64,000 bases of DNA. It comes from Niallia taxi (GTDB taxonomy: Bacteria > Bacillota > Bacilli > Bacillales > Cytobacillaceae). Made by a program: the position numbers and the translations under genes. The stretch's first letter is position 1. The number at the start of each line of letters is the position of its first letter. The stretch spans positions 17,726 to 81,725 of the forward strand of contig NZ_RZTZ01000018.1 in NCBI RefSeq assembly GCF_004005475.1. The letters run 5' to 3'. Shown piece after piece: positions 10,673-20,642 of this stretch. The notes under the pieces were generated by a model. The model was not told the DNA's origin. It did not search any database and was given only the letters and a program-made list of their open reading frames with translations.

Positions 10673-10697
10673 AGGCCTTACTCTGCGAGTAAGGCCT
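10673..10697. terminator. Strong hairpin terminator
   Basis: AGGCCTTACTC pairs perfectly with GAGTAAGGCCT around a TGC loop. It lies 9 bp past the stop codon of the minus-strand sulfotransferase gene. The T-rich side is on the plus strand, but its position fits the end of the minus-strand operon. Confidence 0.7.
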
Positions 10698-10705
10698 ATT
10701 TATTT

Positions 10706-11440
10706 TTATAGATTTTTTTGTTTTTCTATTAATTGTTGAAGTGTTCGTTTTTCTTTTATGGAGAGATTGTCCAGTTTATTTAAAAGTAATTTTTTTGCGT
10801 AATCATAAACTTCTATATCCATTTCGTTATATTTTTCAATGAGCCTTAAGGTTTCTTCAGGTAATACTTCTTTTGTTAATCTAGATTTAGTCATATTCAT
10901 TTTTCTATATTGTATATTGTGCCATTTGAAAGTTTTTTTAAACAAATATAGTGACTCATTAAACAATTCTGTTATTCCGACCATATCAAATGACATTATT
11001 CTTTCTTTTGCTATATTCACATCTGGATTTATGGGGTATCCACACAGAAGAGTAGTTTGATTATTTTGTGCTTCAGGAGTTGCTTCTACAAATTCTTCCA
11101 GAGTCATTTCCTTCATCCATTCGTATCCAGGATAGTCGTTCTCCTTTAAATAATAATAAAGAGACAGAACACGGTCGACAGGATGACGAAGCATTGTAAA
11201 ATAACGATAGGGCTTATTGAAATGTTCATGTATACCATAAAAATGATGTCCAGAAATGGCATTAATTCTTTTTTTATGCTCCTTATCTAATTCGGATAAA
11301 GGAATGATCTTCCGATCAAATAAATCATGATTATGGAATTCTTTTACTGTATATTGACGAGTAAATACTGAATTAAGTGTTGTACCTCCAGTTTTGGGTA
11401 TATGGAGAAAAATTGTTAGGTTCTGATTCTTTTGGCTCAT
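10706..11440 (-). CDS. Sulfotransferase family 2 protein
   Basis: This 244-residue cytosolic enzyme is predicted to move a sulfuryl group from PAPS to a carbohydrate or other acceptor. The 5'-phosphosulfate loop is HIPKTGGTTL at residues 13-22, and the 3'-phosphate binding motif is LRHPVDRVLSLYYY at 84-97, with R85 and S93 in the expected places. HNHDLF and SGHHFYGIHEHF resemble the substrate region of family 2 carbohydrate sulfotransferases. The acceptor is not known. It is the second gene of a minus-strand pair, 15 bp after a DUF1796 gene, with AGGGA before its ATG. That pairing suggests decoration of a surface glycan, by inference. Read-through is limited by the hairpin directly downstream. 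Confidence 0.78.
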   Translation of the reverse strand: MSQKNQNLTIFLHIPKTGGTTLNSVFTRQYTVKEFHNHDLFDRKIIPLSELDKEHKKRINAISGHHFYGIHEHFNKPYRYFTMLRHPVDRVLSLYYYLKENDYPGYEWMKEMTLEEFVEATPEAQNNQTTLLCGYPINPDVNIAKERIMSFDMVGITELFNESLYLFKKTFKWHNIQYRKMNMTKSRLTKEVLPEETLRLIEKYNEMDIEVYDYAKKLLLNKLDNLSIKEKRTLQQLIEKQKNL

Positions 11441-11455
11441 ACTGTCCCTACTTTT

Positions 11456-12094
11456 TCAATTAAATTTATCTGAAATTAATGTTATACCTTGAAAAATACG
11501 CTCCCATAGTAAATCATTACCCTCCCAAATTTCCTCATTTGGCATTTCGATTGCGCATACATTTTTGATTTTCCAATCTAGTTCTACTATTTCTGTTACT
11601 TTAGAATGGTTAACAATAAGAATACAAAAGTTATATTTTACTAATTGGGATAATATATTTTCTAATTCTAAAGTATCTTTTATATTAGCTTCTGTTCGTA
11701 TAAATAATAAACGTTCTGAATTGGATTGTGTTTCAATAAAATGATTAATACGCTTTTCATACTTTGCTTGTACTTGTGGTAAGCTTGGAAGGTGGTTCAG
11801 TGTATTCTCATGAGTTTTAAAATCATGATTAAACGATATGTGATTAACGGTATCAACTACAAGAAGATCTTCATCAGATGCATACTGTGGAACTATTAAA
11901 TGGTCGGAGATGAGAAAATTTGAAAAGTTTGTTCTTAATAGGTTAGTTACCTTTGGTAGATTTGGAGAACCAACCCAATCTAAAGGACCTGCAAATTCCC
12001 GCAAGTTAAACTTTCTTAGTTTTAAAGCGGGTATACAATTTTCTCCGAGACTATATATCGCATTGTATGCACCTTTAATTTCATTTATTTTCAT
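11456..12094 (-). CDS. DUF1796 putative papain-like cysteine peptidase fold protein
   Basis: This 212-residue protein has the DUF1796 hallmarks: SLGENC with cysteine 20, LRKFNLREFAGPLDW at about 26-40, and NHDF with histidine 90. These Cys and His positions led to the family's label as putative papain-like peptidase, but no activity is established. Family members are often found in glycan and surface-polymer gene sets. The start ATG has AAGGGG 8 bases upstream. It is the first gene of a two-gene minus-strand operon with the sulfotransferase. A short hairpin lies in its leader at 12121-12147. It might prepare or recognise the acceptor that the sulfotransferase modifies; this is inference from linkage. 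Confidence 0.72.
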   Translation of the reverse strand: MKINEIKGAYNAIYSLGENCIPALKLRKFNLREFAGPLDWVGSPNLPKVTNLLRTNFSNFLISDHLIVPQYASDEDLLVVDTVNHISFNHDFKTHENTLNHLPSLPQVQAKYEKRINHFIETQSNSERLLFIRTEANIKDTLELENILSQLVKYNFCILIVNHSKVTEIVELDWKIKNVCAIEMPNEEIWEGNDLLWERIFQGITLISDKFN

Positions 12095-12120
12095 AAAATT
12101 TCCCCTTGAATCTATATTTG

Positions 12121-12147
12121 GAGTCCAACTACAGAGAAGTTGGACTC
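12121..12147. repeat. Hairpin in the leader of the DUF1796 gene
   Basis: GAGTCCAACT and AGTTGGACTC form a perfect 10-bp stem with a 7-base loop, 27 bp upstream of the DUF1796 start. It could be an attenuator, mRNA stabiliser or operator. No T-run follows on the minus strand. Confidence 0.5.
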
Positions 12148-12360
12148 AAGGAATTTTACATGAAGCTTACTATATTTAATGATTTTCAACGAAAAGTGTA
12201 CATGATAAGAGTTTACTTTTTTCAATTATGGACAATAAAAATAATTATAAGTTATAACGGTCACATCCTTCCATGAATTGCAATGTAAGAACATACTAAG
12301 TTGTTTCACGCCTGTAGCATTTCTAAAAAATTTTGAAGAAATGTACTTGAAGTAAATAAG

Positions 12361-12489
12361 TTTCCTCAATTAATGGGTAAACAATTACTTGTTAGTATCT
12401 TATACGACGAGGATCTACGTTCTAATACTTTAATATGTAAAAAAATAAATAAAGATCAACAAGAAGAAATAAAAAGTACTTGGAGTTAG
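12361..12489 (+). pseudogene. Gene fragment cut by an IS3 left end
   Basis: An open frame of 42 codons with ordinary codon use (FPQLMGKQLL, YDEDLRSNTL, KKINKDQQEE) runs straight into an IS3 left-end sequence at 12481, where it meets a stop. I do not recognise the protein. No start or ribosome site is visible. Confidence 0.3.
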
Positions 12490-12775
12490 TGTAGTTTCAT
12501 GGACACAATCGACGAACTCATTTTAAAGGTATCGACCTTTTCTAAGAAATTTTTGATGATAACGTTCTTCAAGCCACGAATCATAAGATGGCCGGTGGAA
12601 ATGTTCTTCTCACAGACTCTACCCACTTGGAAGCCAAGCGCCAATAAACATAAATTTACTCGTCAAGAAGTAGAAGTGGAAACTAGAGAATATGTAGATG
12701 AACTCAACCGAACAATTGAAAAAGACCGAAAGTCACATGGGAAAAAGCTTTAAAAGATAGAGAGGAGGTAACAGA
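12481..12775 (+). mobile_element. IS3 left-end scrap joined to IS1182 transposase fragment
   Basis: 12481-12506 matches the IS3 left end also seen at 23536 (tggagttagtgtagtttcat). It passes directly into a piece of IS1182-type transposase. Conceptual frames give KGIDLF, ATNHKMAGGNVLLTDSTHLEA and, after a frameshift, ANKHKFTRQ...VEVETREYVDELN..I.KDR..HGKK. Only about 85 codons of the transposase remain, so it is dead. Confidence 0.6.
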
Positions 12776-13836
12776 AAACTAGGCAAATTTGTAAAAGTAC
12801 CACAGACCCTAATTTTGGCATTATGTCTAGAGATAACAAACAGGAAACTTTCTGTTATCTCGATTATTGCACGACGGCAATGAAATACAATAGTTTTACA
12901 GATGCCTTTGTCATGCCTTGAAAATACTTCATTTGAAAGCTTTAAAGCCTTTCGAACAGTGTAAGAGCTTCATTATACTTAATTTGTATCTTAGTTCCCG
13001 GTGGGGGATGTTCTCCTATCATGTATCGCCAGAAAGAATTTACTCTCTGGCATTCTTTTTTTTACTTTTTTCAAAGTTGTTCAATTTCTAATTTGTTATA
13101 TTTGTACGGATGAATTTCATCACAGATGAGAATAGAAGGTGAAAAAATCCTCGTTTTTTGAATATCCTATTTGATTAGCGTTTGTTTTATTTTTTCGAGG
13201 ATAGAAATGTCGAGTGAAACAGATATTTGGAAGGAAAAATCCTTTTAACTTGTTAGTACAAATGTTGAGTGATGTTGACGTATGTACGTATGAATAATAT
13301 ACTTAAATTGTTAATAATCTCAAAAAGAGTTGGAGGTACCTTTTTTTTACAAGATTTTTTAATAGCAGACAGAGGAGGATTTATTTGAAAACAACCAATT
13401 AGACCTGAAATAAGCAATTTATAATAAAAACAATATCACTAGGATTAGAATAGGAACAACAAAAATCAGAGTTCCTTTTTGTCCTCAAAAAGCTAAGTTG
13501 GAAATGTTAGAGAAGGAACTTTCATCTGCATATCCTTAAATTGATCTGGTAATAACACCAAACGGAATTTCTGTTTCCTGCGAACAACCGCTCTAACACA
13601 TTTTTTCTCTTTCTAGGATTTTTGAATTTTTCAGGCAATAGGTCAAGAGGTTGTAACGAGTAAATTATTCAATTGATGAATTAAAAAATGGAAGCGGAAC
13701 CAATCAGTGTCTATTTCGCTTAGCTGGTAAACTATAAAATTATTAAACGAATGAAAAGAGGTTACTAAGATAGAACAGGAAAATAGTATTTTGGTTTGTC
13801 GTAGGTTCAAAGTATCTTTATAGTGAATAAGCTTTA
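12776..13836. other. Decayed region, no assignable gene
   Basis: Apart from the terminator at 13028, the stretch holds only short frames. A piece near 13442-13595 reads IRIGTTKIRVPFCPQKAKLEMLEKELSS and then meets stops; I cannot assign it. Confidence 0.4.
13028..13063 (+). terminator. Candidate intrinsic terminator
   Basis: GCCAGA pairs with TCTGGC around a 12-base loop and is followed by a long T-run at 13053-13063. No intact gene precedes it. Confidence 0.55.
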
Positions 13837-14043
13837 ATGGAAATTAAAGCAAACGTTCAAGGTATGACAGATACCAAAAATGAAAGCGGTTATCTAACTT
13901 ACCCGCAAGTATCGCAAGATTTAGCTATAAGTGCAGATAGAGTTAAAAGCATCAGGATAGAGGTAACCTATCTTGACGAAATAGCTAGTATCATCACTTT
14001 TATGATACATTCTCATCTTTTAAAATGTGGATTTGGAAAATAA
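13837..14043 (+). CDS. Possible 68-residue hypothetical protein or gene remnant
   Basis: The frame starts MEIKANVQGM and has mixed composition with a hydrophobic patch near residues 46-62. No ribosome-binding site precedes the ATG and I do not recognise the family. The surroundings are decayed, so this may be the middle of a lost gene. Confidence 0.2.
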   Translation: MEIKANVQGMTDTKNESGYLTYPQVSQDLAISADRVKSIRIEVTYLDEIASIITFMIHSHLLKCGFGK

Positions 14044-15057
14044 ATTTATTAAACTATTGTATCATTTAGAGACACACAATTTAAGGGATTTACCCCTTGT
14101 TCAAGAATTGATATGGACTTCTATGAACCTGAATCATTCCGCTAGTGATGACCGTGAATATGGTTTTACCATTGCCCAGTTGTAAAAAAAAAAGAAAATA
14201 ATATAGGAAATCGAGAGCGTCCTGCAGTACACAAACAAATTATAGAGTGGATGAAAATTTCAGCTATATAACGAAATCCTCAATATCATGGTTGCTCGTT
14301 TTGGTAATAACATGTTTAATTTTGGTGAGTCTGAGGGGATAAAATGGGAGCACAAATTCAATTTGGTTGGAAAATGGACTTGGCTACTATAATGGTGACT
14401 TAGGTTGGATAAGTGAATACTGTTAAAGACGAAGATATTATAGACTTCTTTCCAGAATATGCAGACCTGTATGAATTTGATTATGGGACATACAGCCAGG
14501 AAGATTGGGAAAAGATTATAAAAATCCAAGGAAGCTAAGGAATTTAATATATAGCGCTTCCTTAATAATAGTGAGTTGACTATTGGGCTTTTCATTTAAC
14601 TTAAAAAATTTACATTGACCGAAACAGCTCCTAGTTTTGCTGTCCAAGTGCTATGAAACAATGAAATAACTTCGCATGGGAAAGGCATTAGAAACTGCAG
14701 TACTCGATCGCTTACTGAAAGTATGAGCCATAACCAATCAAATGATTTTATGAAAGATTACATAAACTGGTCAAGAATCAATTTTTCATTAGTATATGCT
14801 TGAAGTAGTTCCATCTTTTGCAAGTGAAAAACGAAAGTCGTTGTATCTCCATTAGGTATTGGTAATCGAGAAGACCAGCTCGTTAAGTACTCGACGGAAA
14901 AGCAGGGGATGATGTGTTTGACTCAACACCAGACTTTATTACGCATTACCATCTATTTTTTCACAATAAATAGGAAGCGTTTAAACTATTCAAACTGTAA
15001 ATTGTGGAAAGCTCCAAAAACTATAAACAGAAATGAACTTTTGAGGAGAGAATCTTA
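14044..15057. other. Decayed coding debris upstream of the sugar transporter
   Basis: Short pieces with protein-like composition can be read on the plus strand, for example DIIDFFPEYADLYEFDYGTY near 14432-14497 and FDSTPDFITHYHLFF near 14917-14965. They are broken by stops and I cannot name them. No terminator or promoter was assigned with confidence. Confidence 0.35.
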
Positions 15058-16440
15058 ATGGTTAATGAAAAGAAAATTTCAAGTGGCTTCATTTATTTTT
15101 TTGGGGCATTTGCGGGAATTCTATTTGGTTATGATATTGGGGTTATGACCGGTGCCCTACCTTTTCTTCAACAAGATTGGAGTCTTGAGAACAATGCAGG
15201 TACAATTGGCTGGATTACTTCTTCGGTGATGCTTGGAGCGATTTTTGGAGGTGCATTGGCCGGACAACTTTCTGATCGTCTAGGTCGGCGCAGAATGATT
15301 TTAATATCTGCTTTAATTTTTATTGTTGGATCTATTTTATCAGGAATAGCTCCTCATAATGGTGTCATTTTTTTAATCATTGCTCGGATATTATTAGGCT
15401 TGGCTGTAGGGGCTTCCTCTGCTTTAGTTCCAGCCTATATGTCGGAAATGGCGCCTGCACGTATGCGTGGTCGTTTGTCAGGAATTAATCAAACAATGAT
15501 CGTTTCTGGTATGTTGCTATCTTACATTGTTGACTTTATATTGAAAGATTTGTCGGGAACACTGGCATGGAGATTAATGCTTGGTATGGCTGCCATACCT
15601 GCTATAATCTTATATGTTGGTATGTTAAAATTACCTGAATCTCCACGTTTTTTAATAAAGAACAATAAACTTGATGAAGCTCGTAAGGTCTTAGGCTATA
15701 TTCGCTCTGACAAAGGAGAAATTGATTCGGAAATCAAACAAATATTTGAAGCCGCCAGAGAGGAAAGGAAGCTAAACCAAAAAACATCATGGGGAACACT
15801 CTTAAGTAATAAATACCGTTATTTATTAATTGCCGGTGTGGGTGTTGCAGCTTTCCAACAATTTCAGGGCGCTAATGCCATTTTTTATTACATCCCTTTA
15901 ATTGTAGAAAATGCAACAGGACATGCAGCTAGTTCAGCGTTAATGTGGCCAATTATTCAGGGAATTATTCTTGTGGTAGGTTCATTAATATTCCTAATGA
16001 TTGCTGATAAATTTAATCGACGTACTTTATTAACAATTGGTGGAACAGTTATGGGACTCTCCTTTATTTTACCTGCAATAATGAATGTATTAATTCCTAA
16101 TGCAAATCCAATGATGATGGTTGTTTTCTTAAGTATCTATGTAGCACTTTACTCATTCACTTGGGCTCCTTTAACTTGGGTTATCGTTGGGGAAGTTTTT
16201 CCGTTAACAATTCGTGGACGTGCGTCTGGATTAGCTTCATCCTTTAACTGGATTGGTTCATTCTTAGTTGGATTGCTATTTCCAATTATGACCGATTCCA
16301 TGCCTCAAGAAGCAGTTTTTGCAATCTTTGGTGTTATTTGTTTACTTGGAGTTATCTTTATCCGGATAAGAGTTCCAGAAACTCGTGGCTGCAGTTTAGA
16401 GGAAATTGAAAAAATTGGAGAAAATAAACAAAGCGCTTGA
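15058..16440 (+). CDS. Sugar porter family MFS transporter (sugar/H+ symporter)
   Basis: This 460-residue, 12-helix inner-membrane carrier of the sugar porter branch of the major facilitator superfamily should bring in a pentose, hexose or inositol with protons. Signatures are GYDIGVMTGALPF in helix 1, the loop motif DRLGRRRM near residues 74-81, PESPRFL near 196-202 before the central loop, QQFQGANAIFYY in helix 7, RRTLLTIGG, and the C-terminal PETRGCSLEEIE, where family members usually have PETRGLSLEE. The general form matches the Bacillus IolT/XylT-like group, but the substrate cannot be read from sequence. The ATG has GGAGAG 8 bases upstream. It is a single-gene unit ended by the terminator at 16664. 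No sugar catabolic gene is intact nearby, so it looks like the survivor of a lost operon. Confidence 0.88.
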   Translation: MVNEKKISSGFIYFFGAFAGILFGYDIGVMTGALPFLQQDWSLENNAGTIGWITSSVMLGAIFGGALAGQLSDRLGRRRMILISALIFIVGSILSGIAPHNGVIFLIIARILLGLAVGASSALVPAYMSEMAPARMRGRLSGINQTMIVSGMLLSYIVDFILKDLSGTLAWRLMLGMAAIPAIILYVGMLKLPESPRFLIKNNKLDEARKVLGYIRSDKGEIDSEIKQIFEAAREERKLNQKTSWGTLLSNKYRYLLIAGVGVAAFQQFQGANAIFYYIPLIVENATGHAASSALMWPIIQGIILVVGSLIFLMIADKFNRRTLLTIGGTVMGLSFILPAIMNVLIPNANPMMMVVFLSIYVALYSFTWAPLTWVIVGEVFPLTIRGRASGLASSFNWIGSFLVGLLFPIMTDSMPQEAVFAIFGVICLLGVIFIRIRVPETRGCSLEEIEKIGENKQSA

Positions 16441-16663
16441 ACTGGGATGGCTAGCAGGGGTAGGCTCAACTTAGTTCTAGTTTTTACAGATATTTGAATG
16501 ATATAAAGAATAGTGCTTTATTAAATTAATTGTATGGCTTTTAACGGTCGGGGAACTTTATGATGTATAAATGATCTAAAATTCAGGTAACAACCATATT
16601 TTCGCGAAACTGAATTCAATATTTAGGCTTTTTAAACAAATGAAATTATAAACATATAAAAAA

Positions 16664-16709
16664 AAGGCACTTTCTTTGCATAAATATATTCAAAAGTGCC
16701 TTGCTTTTT
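16664..16709 (+). terminator. Intrinsic terminator near transporter gene
   Basis: AAGGCACTTT pairs with AAAGTGCCTT and is followed by GCTTTTT. The A-run before the stem would let it work in both directions. Confidence 0.7.
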
Positions 16710-17478
16710 AAATAGTGATATTCCATTGGCTTAATATTCAAAGATGGAAGAAAGTGACCGTTAAATATCGGTAAGCAGCGTAGGAAGTTAGATATAGATT
16801 ATGGCATCTGGAAGATCTCTCAATAGCAAGGATGTCTTAAGCCTCTATAGATTGTTGGACTCAAAAAGGCGGAGTTTTAACTGCACGTATTTTGCACATG
16901 TTAAGAAAAATCATGAGTGGGCCGCTAAAAGGGACATATCTACTCGGGGAATAATCGTGAACTATAACCAAACTCATAACATAAATTACACCTAAAATCA
17001 TAGTGATTAAAGAGCAGGATTATAAAAGCATATGGTTTAGGTTCTACTTGCTTTTTTAATAATACCCAAGAAGGATTTATGACATTTATTAATTAGATTA
17101 ATCAAATAAAAGATTCCTGTGTAATGGAGCCAACAGGCCAATATTGGTTTAATTTAGCTTAGCTTCTAAAAGGAAGAATAGATTAAGTTCGTAACGATTT
17201 TCATATAAAAAGTTTCTTATGTACAGCGAAGGTCGAATTGTTGGAAATCCTATGTAATACCATGATTGTATGTATTCAGTTTGTATATGGAAGCATATAA
17301 GTGTGTCAACTACCATTAAAACATATTTTGGGAGATTGTCTCCGTTTTACATAATCTTGTTTACCAAAAATTTAATATAGCGATTCAACTATAGGTTGCT
17401 GTAAAAAAGGAAAATGAATTTTTGTCCTAAACTAGCCCCTATGTAATGACACAATAAAAAAAGAAATTAAGCAGCTTT
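16710..17478. other. No assignable gene
   Basis: A 64-codon frame at 16801 (MASGRSLNSKDV...) lacks a ribosome site and a recognisable family. A short hairpin, GGAGATTGTCTCC, lies near 17331. The rest is AT-rich and broken. Confidence 0.4.
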
Positions 17479-17516
17479 AAGATGGTTCCTATACTGTATA
17501 AGAACCATCTTTTTTA
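17479..17516 (+). terminator. Intrinsic terminator, no obvious gene
   Basis: AAGATGGTTC pairs perfectly with GAACCATCTT across a 13-base loop and is followed by TTTTT. The gene it served has been lost or lies in the debris upstream. Confidence 0.6.
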
Positions 17517-17790
17517 AATTCCACTGGTATTGATAGTTGTTATAGTATTTCATGTAGTGATTTATTTTTGCAAACCAGCTGCTTTAGTCTACCAGCTTCC
17601 TATCTTACTTCTTCTGGATAACTCTCGTGCCCATAGAACCCCCCTCCTAAAATCATGTATTAATCCGATTCAGGTTGTTTATTCCTTGTCTCAATTATCT
17701 GGGTCTCTCCAGGTCAGCTTATCGTTCAAAATGCTATAAAATTTGTGAATCAGATTTTACTCTTAGTCATAATTCCATAGAAAACATTCT

Positions 17791-18630
17791 TTAATCAATA
17801 TATTCAAGTCTATTAATAGCATGAGCAAGAGAAGAAGTGATAGAGATATCTTTAAACTTTAAACCAAGTTGAATGGCAGTTTGGGCCACTTCAGGTCTTA
17901 TACCTGAAAGGTGAGTTTTCACTCCAATTAGTGATAGCGCATCTAATAATTGGAAGATTTGGTGTGCGACCATTGTATCAATAACTACAACGCCAGAAAA
18001 ATCTAAAAGTAAATGTTCTGTTCTTAATCGACTACATTCTTCTAATGTTCTTTCAAGTAAAATTTTAGCCCTAGCAGTATCAATTTCTCCTACTAATGGT
18101 AGCAATGCTACTTTATTATTTAATGTAATTACTGGCGTACTTAACTCCAAAATTAATTCTTGCTGGGAAAATAGTCTATTTTCAGCATTTTTATTATACT
18201 CGATGGTAAACCATTCAATTACCTGACTCATTGTCTCCACTACTAAGTTATATAAGGAATGAATATCCTTTAAAGTATATTTACTTGAATTGTTTTCTAG
18301 ATAATCGTTCACTAAATCAAGGTATTGTTTCTGAGTGCTATGGAATTCCCTAATAATAAATTGAATTGGTGTACTACTATGTTCCTCGTCTTGAGCAACT
18401 TTTAAAACCCATTGTTCAAATTCTTGTACGTAGGTTTCTCTGTCTTGGTTGAAAATCTCTGCAAAATGTAAATGAAATTCATAGTTTTGTTGTTTTACTG
18501 TTTTAATAACTTCCGGTTCACTAGAAGCATAAACGCCCGAACTATCATTCTTACTAACATTGGCATACCAATCTTCTGTTAGATCCCAAGTCTTATCAAG
18601 GAAAAAGGTATATAATTTATTTGAATCCAT
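17791..18630 (-). CDS. rsbR: RsbR-family stressosome protein with C-terminal STAS domain
   Basis: This 279-residue protein is an RsbR paralog, a scaffold and sensor component of the stressosome that controls sigma-B through RsbS, RsbT and RsbU. The N-terminal half (about 1-150) is all helical and corresponds to the non-haem globin-like sensory domain. The C-terminal STAS domain begins near 160. The two threonines phosphorylated by RsbT in RsbRA have equivalents here: T185 in GEIDTARAK and T219 in VIDTMVAHQ, 34 residues apart as in RsbRA (171 and 205). GIRPEVAQTAIQLG completes the STAS core. The ATG has AAAGGA upstream. It stands alone with no rsbS, rsbT or sigB in the window, so it presumably joins stressosomes encoded elsewhere and adds a sensory input. 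Confidence 0.87.
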   Translation of the reverse strand: MDSNKLYTFFLDKTWDLTEDWYANVSKNDSSGVYASSEPEVIKTVKQQNYEFHLHFAEIFNQDRETYVQEFEQWVLKVAQDEEHSSTPIQFIIREFHSTQKQYLDLVNDYLENNSSKYTLKDIHSLYNLVVETMSQVIEWFTIEYNKNAENRLFSQQELILELSTPVITLNNKVALLPLVGEIDTARAKILLERTLEECSRLRTEHLLLDFSGVVVIDTMVAHQIFQLLDALSLIGVKTHLSGIRPEVAQTAIQLGLKFKDISITSSLAHAINRLEYID

Positions 18631-19059
18631 TTCTTATCAATCCTTTATTGGTAAATTTTTTAGAAAGTAATAATTTTGTTAAAATCTCATTTTAATCTAG
18701 AAAACGATTTGAACGTTCCTTTAAGAGAACTATTTTTAATTTTAATAAGATTAATTACTCTTGAATGGATATGAATGTGTATGTACGCTTTATGTTTTTG
18801 TGATTTTCAATTATTCATTACGTTGATTTAACTTAATAATAATAATAAACAAATTTTAGGAAAGATTTAAGCAGATCCCTTCATTCATTGCATAAATAAA
18901 GTATTATTATTTTAGGAGATCTAATATATTCAATATGATATTTCCTTCTTTTAAAAGTCCATTTTATTTTACATATTCTCAAGTAACTAGCATTGATTAT
19001 ACTATTTAGTCTATGGAAAGGGGAATAATTGAACTGAAATTTAGAATAAAAGTGATATA
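18631..19059. other. Intergenic, no gene recognised
   Basis: AT-rich leader region of the rsbR gene and flank of the IS110 relic. No clear palindrome or supported frame was seen. Confidence 0.45.
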
Positions 19060-20020
19060 TTCTCTTAATCTCTTGTTTCGGGGAAGGAGTAGTTAACACT
19101 CCCAGATTTACGCTTGTCACGTTTGGCTGCGTTGACTGCCATATATAAAGCGCGACGCAGTCTACTTGAACAGCGTTAAGTAATACGGTTTTATGAAGTT
19201 CTTAATTTACGTGATACAAAGACACTAGGATCAATGTCCGCAAATGGACAAATTTTTGGGACTTGTACACCGTCTATTTTACCAACCTCGTGTTTAATCG
19301 TTGCCGCGATTTTTTTAACAACTCCTAATTGACTTGATTTAGTATATTCTTCAGTTTCTTTTACAGTGTAGAGAACGGAATTCCCATAAAACATTGATTG
19401 TAGTAGCTAACTGTTCCTCACTAGCCGTAATATATCCTTAGAAGATGGATATTCTGAAAATGTCTTCAAAGAAACGATCGAATGTTAATCTCCAAAATCC
19501 CTCTATATTCAGGGGAAACTTAATCTAAAATAAGAATATACCTGTGACATTCTCGTGTTGTCTTGTCTGATTTCGCAGGTTTAAGAGTTAAATGTCACTT
19601 TTTTATAAGGCTTTAGGTCCTCTTTGAAATACAGCTCGCATAGATAACTGGCTTCAATTGGGTCAGTTTTCACTTTTCTAAAACTTTAAACCCTCTTTGT
19701 TCGATACGAGATTAATGATTTACGATTATAAATAAATAATGTCGATTGTCCAAATGGTGTACAACAGAGGAATGATAGTGTCCTGTTGATTCTAATACTA
19801 CAGGGTGCTGAATCCAGTTTTACCTTTAACTTCTTACAGGAAATTGAGGAGCTCCTTCAGCTCCTCGAAAGTATGAGAAACTTTAAATCGAGCGAAGGCT
19901 TTGTGAGACTTGGGTGGGTAAATTCCCATAAGTTTGTGGACATCCATTGGTTCGTACAATACCTATTTATCCAACTTTTGAATCTGTACTCAATTTCTTT
20001 GTAAACAGCATGACTGTGAT
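19060..20020 (-). pseudogene. IS110-family transposase, degraded
   Basis: Read on the minus strand, the order of motifs matches an IS110 DEDD transposase. VKLDSAPCS lies near 19800, KTDPIEASYLCELYFKEDLKPYKK near 19590-19675, KKIAATI...EVGKI near 19280-19320, FADIDPSV near 19225-19250 and RALYMAVNAAKRDKRKSG near 19095-19155. Stops and frameshifts interrupt it in several places, including around 19540 and 19400. Confidence 0.65.
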
Positions 20021-20192
20021 CTTTTTTCGTTCTAACTAAATCTATAAAATCAAACAAGTTGGATAGCATAAGAGATGAGTGTTTGTTTATTGAGGCAGTT
20101 AAAGAAGGGATAATGAACATATAATTTTGTAATATAATCGTTCGAGTTGGTAATAATATTACGTACAATAACGAAAGGGTTGGTGTTTAATT

Positions 20193-20642
20193 TTGTGGCT
20201 GATATTACCCTATTTTGCACTGTTTATAAACCTAATTATTATTTCGTTAATGCCAAAGCGTTTAACTAAAGTAGAAATCTATATTTCTTGGTTTGTAATA
20301 GCAATGATAAATTTAAGTTCAGATGTTGTTTTAGATTTGGTTTTTAATCTATATAGTTTGAACGGAGGTAAAGTCCAACTCAGTGTACACTTTATTGAAT
20401 GGACTCTTTCAGCCTCTTATGGAATTATATATCTAAATTTTTTACCACATAAAAGAATACAATTTATAATATATCTATTTGGATGGCTATTGTATTCTTG
20501 TTTATTTGAATATATGTTAGTTCATTTTAATTTTATCAATTACTCAGGTTGGAAGTTATGGTTCTCAGTACCTTACTACCTCTTTGCATTATTGTTTATG
20601 AAGTGGCATTTGAAGTTTATTAAATCTGAAAATAAAACATAA
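20193..20642 (+). CDS. CBO0543 family membrane protein, second copy
   Basis: This 149-residue protein starts at TTG 20193, with a weak GGTTGGTG site 8 bases upstream. About five hydrophobic helices alternate with aromatic loops. The pattern SSDVVLDLVFNLYSLNGG...VHFIEWTLSASYGIIYLNFLPHKR, then a C-terminal YSGWKLWFSVPYYLFALLFMKWHL, matches the CBO0543 layout seen in the copies at 4844 and 24924 (compare WWSTLFNLITFSIIRIHY). Function is unknown. It stands alone between an IS110 relic and decayed DNA, so it may be a remnant of another germination-linked set. Confidence 0.65.
   Translation: MWLILPYFALFINLIIISLMPKRLTKVEIYISWFVIAMINLSSDVVLDLVFNLYSLNGGKVQLSVHFIEWTLSASYGIIYLNFLPHKRIQFIIYLFGWLLYSCLFEYMLVHFNFINYSGWKLWFSVPYYLFALLFMKWHLKFIKSENKT

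Noticed and set aside
17530..17740. LLDNSRAHRTPLLKS in an open plus-strand frame, resembling IS630/mariner DDE transposases
   Set aside because: Only one short motif fits, with no neighbouring catalytic motifs and no ribosome site.
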